Source of the DNA: Microbacterium sp. NIBRBAC000506063
Lineage (GTDB): Bacteria > Actinomycetota > Actinomycetes > Actinomycetales > Microbacteriaceae
Assembly (NCBI RefSeq): GCF_017968845.1
Contig: NZ_CP072877.1
Coordinates: forward strand, 401,342 to 465,341
Length of the DNA stretch: 64,000 nt
Direction: 5' to 3'
Part shown: piece by piece, positions 58,659-64,000 of the stretch
How the letters are laid out: every line of letters begins with the position of its first letter
How positions within the stretch are numbered: position 1 is the stretch's first letter
Notes under the pieces: generated by a model
The model's input: only the letters and a program-made list of their open reading frames with translations
Databases searched by the model: none
Told to the model about the DNA's origin: nothing
Translations under genes and position numbers: made by a program

Positions 58659-59746
58659 TCGCCGACCTCCTGGTAGGCCGCGAAGAGCAGCGACTCGTCG
58701 GGCGCCTGGAGGACAGTGGGCTTGGCGATCTCGTCGAGTACGATGAAGCGCAGCATGCCGCCGCGGGTCTTCTTGTCGCGCTGCATCGTGGCGAGGAGGG
58801 TGTTCCACGCCCCGGCACGGTAGCTCGTCGGAAGCCCCAGGGACTCGAGCACGGTGCGGTGCCGACCCGCCGACTCATCGGAGAGCCTCCCCGCCAGCCG
58901 CGAGAGCTCCGCGGCGAAGACCATGCCGATCGAGATCGCGGCGCCGTGCCGCCAGCGGTAGCGCTCCGCGTGCTCGATCGCGTGCCCGAGCGTGTGCCCG
59001 TAGTTGAGGATCTCCCGTTGTCCCGCCTCACGGAAGTCGTCCGAGACGACCCGGGCCTTCATGTCGATGGCCAGCTCGACCGCGCGGCGGAACTCGGGGG
59101 TCGTCGTGTCGGTCGCGCGGACGGGGTCGCGCTCGATGATCTCCAGGATCTCCGGCGCCCAGATAAACCCGGCCTTGACAACCTCGGCGAACCCCGCCGT
59201 CGCCTCGTTGGGGCTCAGGCTCCCGAGCTGATCGAGGTCGCCGATGACGGCGCGCGGCGCCCAGAACGCGCCCACGAGATTCTTGCCCTCGTTGGTGTTG
59301 ATACCGGTCTTGCCGCCCACGGAGGCGTCGACCAGGCCCAGCACGGTCGTCGGCACCTGGATGAGCTGCACGCCGCGCAGCCACGTCGCGGCGACGAAGC
59401 CCGCCAGATCGGTCACCGCTCCCCCGCCGTAGCCGATGACGGCATCGCTGCGCGTGAAATCGGCCTGGCCCATGATCTGCCAGCAGAAGGCAGCGACCTC
59501 GACGCGCTTGCCCTGCTCGGCATCCGGGACTTCCGCCAGGAGCACCTCCCGCGGGCCGTCAGCGGCGGCGAGGAGACGATCGCGGAACTCTGCGGCGCGA
59601 TCGGCGAGCGTCGGCGGATGCACGACGAGCACCTTGCGCACGCCGGGTGCGAGGCGGGCGGCCACCTCGTCGAGGATGCCGCGGCCCACGAGGATGTCGT
59701 AGGGGGTATCACCGGTGACGCTGATCGTCGTGGTCTCGGTCGTCAT
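58655..59746 (-). CDS. aroB: 3-dehydroquinate synthase
   Basis: Intact 363-residue NAD- and metal-dependent enzyme turning DAHP to 3-dehydroquinate. GYGGGAVTDLAGFVAATWLR, GKTGINTNEGKNLVGAFW, and the metal ligands in ILNYGHTLGHAIEH are present. Start ATG overlaps the aroK stop (ATGA). Confidence 0.97.
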   Translation of the reverse strand: MTTETTTISVTGDTPYDILVGRGILDEVAARLAPGVRKVLVVHPPTLADRAAEFRDRLLAAADGPREVLLAEVPDAEQGKRVEVAAFCWQIMGQADFTRSDAVIGYGGGAVTDLAGFVAATWLRGVQLIQVPTTVLGLVDASVGGKTGINTNEGKNLVGAFWAPRAVIGDLDQLGSLSPNEATAGFAEVVKAGFIWAPEILEIIERDPVRATDTTTPEFRRAVELAIDMKARVVSDDFREAGQREILNYGHTLGHAIEHAERYRWRHGAAISIGMVFAAELSRLAGRLSDESAGRHRTVLESLGLPTSYRAGAWNTLLATMQRDKKTRGGMLRFIVLDEIAKPTVLQAPDESLLFAAYQEVGE

Positions 59747-60261
59747 GCGCTTGTCTCCTCCAGCCAGTTCGCGATGTTCTGGGCCACCCGCTGCATCGGC
59801 ATCCGGGAGGTGTCGAAAGTGGCGTCGGCCACCTCTTCATACCAGGCCCGCCGCTCCTCGAAGATGCGGGACCAGCGCTCGAGCGGGTCCTCCTCACCGG
59901 CGAGCAGCGGACGGCTCCCGCCGGTGATCCGCGGGGCGACCGCCTGCGCGGACACGGTGAGGAAGGCGACCGGCACTGCCGCCAGGCGATCCCGTGTGGC
60001 CGGATCGATCACGGCACCGCCGCCGAGGGAGAGCACCCCTTCGGCCTCGAGCATCTCGGCGATCGTCTCCCTTTCGATCTCGCGGAAGCGCGCCTCGCCG
60101 TGCTCGGCGAAGATCTCAGGAATCGGTCCGTGCAGTGCGGCGATGCGCTTGTCGCTGTCGCGGAAGGGCACACCGAGCAACTTCGCGACCGTGCGACCGA
60201 CGCTCGTCTTGCCCGCGGCCATGGGGCCGACGAGCACGACACGGGTCTCAGACCTGCTCAT
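59743..60261 (-). CDS. aroK: Shikimate kinase
   Basis: 172-residue kinase with P-loop [17 protein letters not shown], the [11 protein letters not shown] shikimate region, [13 protein letters not shown], and [14 protein letters not shown]. The lid has GSRPLL. The start overlaps the aroC 3' end by 14 bases. Confidence 0.96.
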   Translation of the reverse strand: MSRSETRVVLVGPMAAGKTSVGRTVAKLLGVPFRDSDKRIAALHGPIPEIFAEHGEARFREIERETIAEMLEAEGVLSLGGGAVIDPATRDRLAAVPVAFLTVSAQAVAPRITGGSRPLLAGEEDPLERWSRIFEERRAWYEEVADATFDTSRMPMQRVAQNIANWLEETSA

Positions 60262-61477
60262 CGTGGGTGATCAGCGCCGCCTCAGACACCGGGGCCGTGC
60301 GCAGCTCCTCCGGGATCGCCGCGAGATACGACTGCAGATTCCGGCGCGTCTCGCCGACGCTGTCGCCGCCGAACTTCTCCAGGACGGAGTTCGCGAGCTC
60401 GATGGCGACCATCGCCTCGGCGACGACCCCCGCGGCGGGAACGGCGCACACGTCCGAACGTTGGTGATGGGCGGATGCCGCTTCGCCGCTGGTGACGTCG
60501 ATCGTGCGCAGGGCCCGGGGCACCGTGGCGATCGGCTTCATCCCGGCGCGTACGCGCAGGACGGTGCCCGTGGACATGCCGCCCTCGGTGCCGCCGGCCC
60601 GATCGCTCGCGCGCGCGATCCCGTCGTCTGTGGCGAAGAGCTCGTCGTGGGCGGCGGAGCCACGGCGGCGCGTCGTCTCGAAGCCGTCGCCGACCTCGAC
60701 GCCCTTGATCGCCTGGATGCTCATGAGCGCCTGTGCCAGACGGCCGTCCAGACGTCGATCCCAGTGCACGTGCGATCCGAGGCCGGGCGGGAGCCCGTAG
60801 GCGAGCACCTCGACGATGCCGCCGAGCGTGTCGCCGTCCTTGCGCGCGGCGTCGACCTCCTCGACCATGCGCTCGGAAGTGCCTGCGTGGAAGCAGCGCA
60901 GCGGATCGGCGTCGAGTGCGGCCACGTCGTCAGGAGTGGGAAGAGGCGCATCGTCCGGAACCCGGACCGGGCCGATGGAGAGGGTGTGGCTGACCAGCCG
61001 GATGCCGAGCTCGCCCAGGAAGGCACGGGCGACGGCGCCGAGCGCGACCCGTGCGGCCGTCTCGCGCGCGCTGGCGCGCTCGAGGATCGGCCGGGCCTCG
61101 TCGAAGTCGTACTTCTGCATGCCGACGAGGTCGGCGTGGCCGGGCCGAGGGCGGGTGAGCGGGGCACCCCGACCGCGGGAACGATCGGTGAGTTCGACCG
61201 GCTCGGGGTTCATGACCTCGGTCCACTTGGGCCACTCGGTGTTGCCGATGCGCAGGGCGATCGGGCTGCCGAGCGTGCGACCGTGAACGACGCCGCCCGA
61301 GATCGACAGCTCGTCCTGCTCGAACTTCATGCGCGAACCGCGCCCATAGCCGAGCTTGCGGCGGGCGAGGTCGGCCTGGATGGCCTCGCTGGAGAGCGGG
61401 ACCCCGGAGGGAAGGCCTTCCATGACGGCAATGAGTTCTGGGCCGTGCGATTCGCCGGCCGTGAGCACGCGGAGCAT
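60248..61477 (-). CDS. aroC: Chorismate synthase
   Basis: Intact 409-residue FMN enzyme making chorismate. [20 protein letters not shown] at the N-terminus, [34 protein letters not shown], and [21 protein letters not shown] are the family signatures. No fused flavin reductase. Confidence 0.98.
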   Translation of the reverse strand: MLRVLTAGESHGPELIAVMEGLPSGVPLSSEAIQADLARRKLGYGRGSRMKFEQDELSISGGVVHGRTLGSPIALRIGNTEWPKWTEVMNPEPVELTDRSRGRGAPLTRPRPGHADLVGMQKYDFDEARPILERASARETAARVALGAVARAFLGELGIRLVSHTLSIGPVRVPDDAPLPTPDDVAALDADPLRCFHAGTSERMVEEVDAARKDGDTLGGIVEVLAYGLPPGLGSHVHWDRRLDGRLAQALMSIQAIKGVEVGDGFETTRRRGSAAHDELFATDDGIARASDRAGGTEGGMSTGTVLRVRAGMKPIATVPRALRTIDVTSGEAASAHHQRSDVCAVPAAGVVAEAMVAIELANSVLEKFGGDSVGETRRNLQSYLAAIPEELRTAPVSEAALITHDEQV

Positions 61478-61481
61478 TCCC

Positions 61482-62309
61482 CTAGTCTCCCATGAGCGCG
61501 GTGCGCATGACTTCCACCACGGCCTCCTCGCCCGGCAGCGCTTCCTCGGGCTCGCCCGAGGTGAAGATGCGCACCTGACGCACCGCCTGGTGCAGCAGCA
61601 TGAGCAGGCCCGAGATCACCGGCGCCCCGTTCCAGGAGGACGCCAGCGCCGAGGGCCACGGCGCGTAGGCGGCGTCGAGCAGGACTCCCCCTCCCGTGGC
61701 GAGGGCCTCCGCTGTCGCGGCGTCGAGAGCCGTGCCTGAGGGCAGGGTGGCCACGGTCGCGTCGACGGGGCCGACCGGCGCCGAGAGGTCGGATGCGGTG
61801 ACCTCCACGCCCAGCTCCTCGCCGATCCGCAGGAGATGCGCGGCCCGTTCCGGCCGGCGGGCGCGCACGTCGATCCGCGTCGCACCGAGCTCTGCCAGCG
61901 CGATGACCGACGACGCGGCCGTCGCTCCCGCGCCGAGGATCCGCGCGTTGCCGATGCCGTCGACCCCGTTCTCGCGGAAAGCGTCGACGAGGCCGACGAC
62001 GTCGGTGTTGAACCCGCGACGCGTGGAGCCCAGCAGCAGGGTGTTGACCGCGCCCGTGAGCCGGGCGAAACGATCCACGGAGTCGGCCGCACGGAAGGCC
62101 TCCTCCTTGAGCGGCATCGTCACCGCGAGCCCGCGCCAACGGTCGTCGAGACCGTCCACGATCGATCTCAGCTCGCCCGCGGGCACCCGCCGACGTTCAA
62201 AGCTCCAGTCGAGGCCGAGCTGCGCGTAGGCCGCGGCATGCAGGACGGGCGATTTGCTGTGCGCGATCGGGTCGCCCCAGACCTCGAGGCGGGTGTCGCT
62301 CACGGGCAT
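61482..62309 (-). CDS. aroE: Shikimate dehydrogenase
   Basis: 275-residue NADPH dehydrogenase. [17 protein letters not shown] binds substrate, the catalytic Lys is in [21 protein letters not shown] follows, and the NADP fold is [17 protein letters not shown]. Start ATG is 10 bases inside mltG; the GTG six bases later would give the standard GTGA overlap and is equally possible. Confidence 0.95.
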   Translation of the reverse strand: MPVSDTRLEVWGDPIAHSKSPVLHAAAYAQLGLDWSFERRRVPAGELRSIVDGLDDRWRGLAVTMPLKEEAFRAADSVDRFARLTGAVNTLLLGSTRRGFNTDVVGLVDAFRENGVDGIGNARILGAGATAASSVIALAELGATRIDVRARRPERAAHLLRIGEELGVEVTASDLSAPVGPVDATVATLPSGTALDAATAEALATGGGVLLDAAYAPWPSALASSWNGAPVISGLLMLLHQAVRQVRIFTSGEPEEALPGEEAVVEVMRTALMGD

Positions 62310-63748
62310 CGCGCCTCGTCCGCGCGACACCACTCCTGCCGCACCTCGATGGCGCGGAGATGCTCGGCGTACGTGTCGGTGAACTCCGTCTCGCCCGTCT
62401 CGTCGTTCACCGTGACGAAGTAGAGCCAGGTTCCATCCGCCGGATGCATCGCGGCATCGATCGCGAGGTCGCCGGGATTGGCGATCGGCCCCTTCGGAAG
62501 ACCGGTGTGGACGTAGGTGTTCCAGGGGTTGTCGTCATCGAGCGCCTCCTGCGTCGACGCGGCGGCACCGTCGTGCAGCTCGCCATAGCCGTACTGCGCC
62601 GTCGAGTCCATCTGCAGATAGCCGTGCGTCTCCTGGTTGCCCGGCTGCAGCCGGTTCTGGATGACGCGGGAGACCCGGTAGAAGTCGGCTTCGAAGCGCG
62701 CTTCGCGCTGGATGATCGAGGCGATCGTGAGGATCTCGTGCGCGTCCTCGTCGGAGACACCGGCCCGGCTGAGCGACTCGCGCGTGCGCTCGACCATGCG
62801 AGCGATCACGTCGGTCGGGGTGGCGCTCGGGTCGAAGGTGTACATCGCCGGGAACACCCAGCCCTCGAGGGAGTCGGCTGAGACGCCGTAGGCGGAGGGG
62901 TCTTCGGCGGCGGCCTGGACGTCCTCGAGTGGGAAGCCCATCGTCTCGGCGATGATCTCGACCGAACGGTCCACCGTGAGACCTTCGCGCAGCAGCACGG
63001 AGTTCTCCCGCTTGTTCGCGGGATCCCGCAGCGCCTCCAGCGCCTCGGCCGCCGACATCCGCTCGCGCAGCTCGTACACCCCGGGGTAGAACGTGACCGC
63101 GATCGACTCCCGGATCAGATAGTCGTACAGCGCCTCGGGCGTCTTGGTGACCCCGGCCTCGTACATCGTCGCCGAAACGGCACCGCCGGTGTCGCCCTCG
63201 AGCACCGTGATGTTCACGGGGTCGCCGGCCTGACCGGGCTCCCAGTCGTTCGGCTCGCCCCAGCCCATGACCTCGGTGATCCTGTCGCCGTAGGTGTTCC
63301 ACACCCACATGCCCGCGGCCGCGATCCCGCCGAAGATCGCGAGCACCACGATGAGGGCGATCAGGCAGCCCCGGCGACGGCGCTTCTTGCGCACCCGTTC
63401 GTCTTTCACCTCGTGGTGGTCGTCTGCGGTCTCGAACAGCTCGTCGAGACCACCGCGGGATCCCCCGACAGCCGTCTCGTCGACCACGGGTGCCGGACCC
63501 TCCTCAGCGGGCGAACCGGGTACGAGGCCTTCGGGCTCGAAGGGGGGAAGCACGGACGCCGCAGGAACACTCGCCGGCGTCTCGGACAGGGCAGGCTCGG
63601 ATGCCGCGGCCTGCGCCGCCTCCCGTTGCGCCGCTTCCCGCGCCGCCGCCTCCCGGGCGGCACGCCGCGATCCGGGTGCGGGCGGGCCCGCGGGCGCGGC
63701 CGGAGCGGGTTTGGCGGGATCGGGCAGGTTGCCGAACAGACCCGCCAT
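62300..63748 (-). CDS. mltG: Endolytic transglycosylase MltG
   Basis: 482-residue inner-membrane enzyme that cuts new glycan strands. The first ~125 residues are an Ala/Pro/Glu-rich cytoplasmic tail. KKRRRRGCLIALIVVLAIFG is the single membrane helix near 130-150. The YceG domain has the catalytic Glu in TIASIIQREARFEADFYRVS and DSTAQYGYG later. The start is uncertain: an in-frame coding extension (NAPESSGRPGPENTDP) lies upstream without a clear start codon. Confidence 0.93.
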   Translation of the reverse strand: MAGLFGNLPDPAKPAPAAPAGPPAPGSRRAAREAAAREAAQREAAQAAASEPALSETPASVPAASVLPPFEPEGLVPGSPAEEGPAPVVDETAVGGSRGGLDELFETADDHHEVKDERVRKKRRRRGCLIALIVVLAIFGGIAAAGMWVWNTYGDRITEVMGWGEPNDWEPGQAGDPVNITVLEGDTGGAVSATMYEAGVTKTPEALYDYLIRESIAVTFYPGVYELRERMSAAEALEALRDPANKRENSVLLREGLTVDRSVEIIAETMGFPLEDVQAAAEDPSAYGVSADSLEGWVFPAMYTFDPSATPTDVIARMVERTRESLSRAGVSDEDAHEILTIASIIQREARFEADFYRVSRVIQNRLQPGNQETHGYLQMDSTAQYGYGELHDGAAASTQEALDDDNPWNTYVHTGLPKGPIANPGDLAIDAAMHPADGTWLYFVTVNDETGETEFTDTYAEHLRAIEVRQEWCRADEARCP

Positions 63749-63801
63749 CGGGTCCGTGTTCTCCGGCCCTGGGCGTCCGGAGCTCTCAGGCGCGTTCAGG
63801 A

Positions 63802-64000
63802 TTACTCCTCACGGGGGCTGATGAGGGAACCGGCCGGGCTGCCGGTGCTCTTCTCGGTATCGATCGCCTGCTGCAGCAGGACCACCGCGGCGACCTGATC
63901 CACAATGCTACGAGATCGACGTTGGGAACGGCCAGAGGAACGCAGCGCGGCGTGCGCCGACACCGTGCTCAGACGTTCGTCGACCAGACGTACCGCGTGA
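63802..64000 (-). CDS. ruvX: Putative pre-16S rRNA nuclease / Holliday junction resolvase (3' end only)
   Basis: The C-terminal 65 residues of a YqgF-family protein: VRLVDERLSTVSAHAALR, SRSIVDQVAAVVLLQQAID and the ending SLISPREE. The conserved Asp in SIVDQ.AAVV is a catalytic residue of the family. The rest lies beyond the window. It is followed by mltG, a standard actinobacterial order (ruvX-mltG-aroE). Confidence 0.9.
   Translation of the reverse strand, partial: HAVRLVDERLSTVSAHAALRSSGRSQRRSRSIVDQVAAVVLLQQAIDTEKSTGSPAGSLISPREE

Overview
The window comes from a high-GC actinobacterium, most likely Microbacterium or a close Microbacteriaceae relative. Evidence: GC-rich codon use, frequent GTG starts, gene order typical of Actinobacteria (polA - thioesterase - ANTAR regulator PdtaR - tRNA-Leu - pyk - gltDB - lgt - trpABC - hisIFGE - rpe - rsmB - fmt - priA - metK - rpoZ - gmk - pyrF - carBA - PH-like protein - pyrC - pyrB - pyrR), a proofreading-deficient actinobacterial PolA, and a guanylate kinase carrying an N-terminal actinobacterial mIHF-like domain. 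Genus is inferred, not proven.

Layout. 1-5.1 kb: 3' part of a UvrA-like ATPase, two MFS transporters and a YczE-type membrane protein. 5.1-12.6 kb: minus-strand run polA > DUF885 protein > LLM flavin oxidoreductase > MFS > SGNH hydrolase > YczE. 12.6-15.7 kb: thioesterase, pdtaR, a tRNA-Leu(CAA) with a disrupted second copy and repeats, then pyk. 15.8-29.5 kb: one long minus-strand run for glutamate synthase, lipoprotein processing (lgt), tryptophan and histidine synthesis, and rpe. 29.6-38.3 kb: DUF222/HNH nuclease with a LexA box, rsmB, fmt, priA, metK, rpoZ and a Fic protein. 38.4-47.9 kb: mIHF-Gmk fusion and the pyrimidine operon pyrR-pyrB-pyrC-PH-carA-carB-pyrF, with a PyrR-type RNA site over the pyrR ribosome-binding site. 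48-52.5 kb: a metallo-beta-lactamase/Rieske protein, diverging from a two-gene metY-like/LLM-monooxygenase operon probably for sulfur scavenging. 52.5-55.8 kb: osmoprotectant ABC importer. 55.9-64 kb: nusB, efp, DUF1349 protein, aroQ, GNAT, aroB, aroK, aroC, aroE, mltG and the 3' end of ruvX.

Most of the window is housekeeping biosynthesis on the minus strand. Neighbouring genes are tied together by about twenty 1-4 bp stop/start overlaps (ATGA or GTGA, one TAATG), implying translational coupling.

A major caveat is sequence quality. Twenty-one otherwise ordinary genes are broken by about 54 frameshifts. Every one whose frame I followed is explained by loss of one base, usually in a G or C run, apart from two places where two bases seem lost. 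Once these are corrected, stops fall on the expected overlaps with the next gene. The errors are clustered (gltB 11, carB 5, priA 4), while 55.8-64 kb and 8.9-14.2 kb have none. I treat the genes as functional and the breaks as consensus errors. I saw no prophage, integrase, transposase or CRISPR array.
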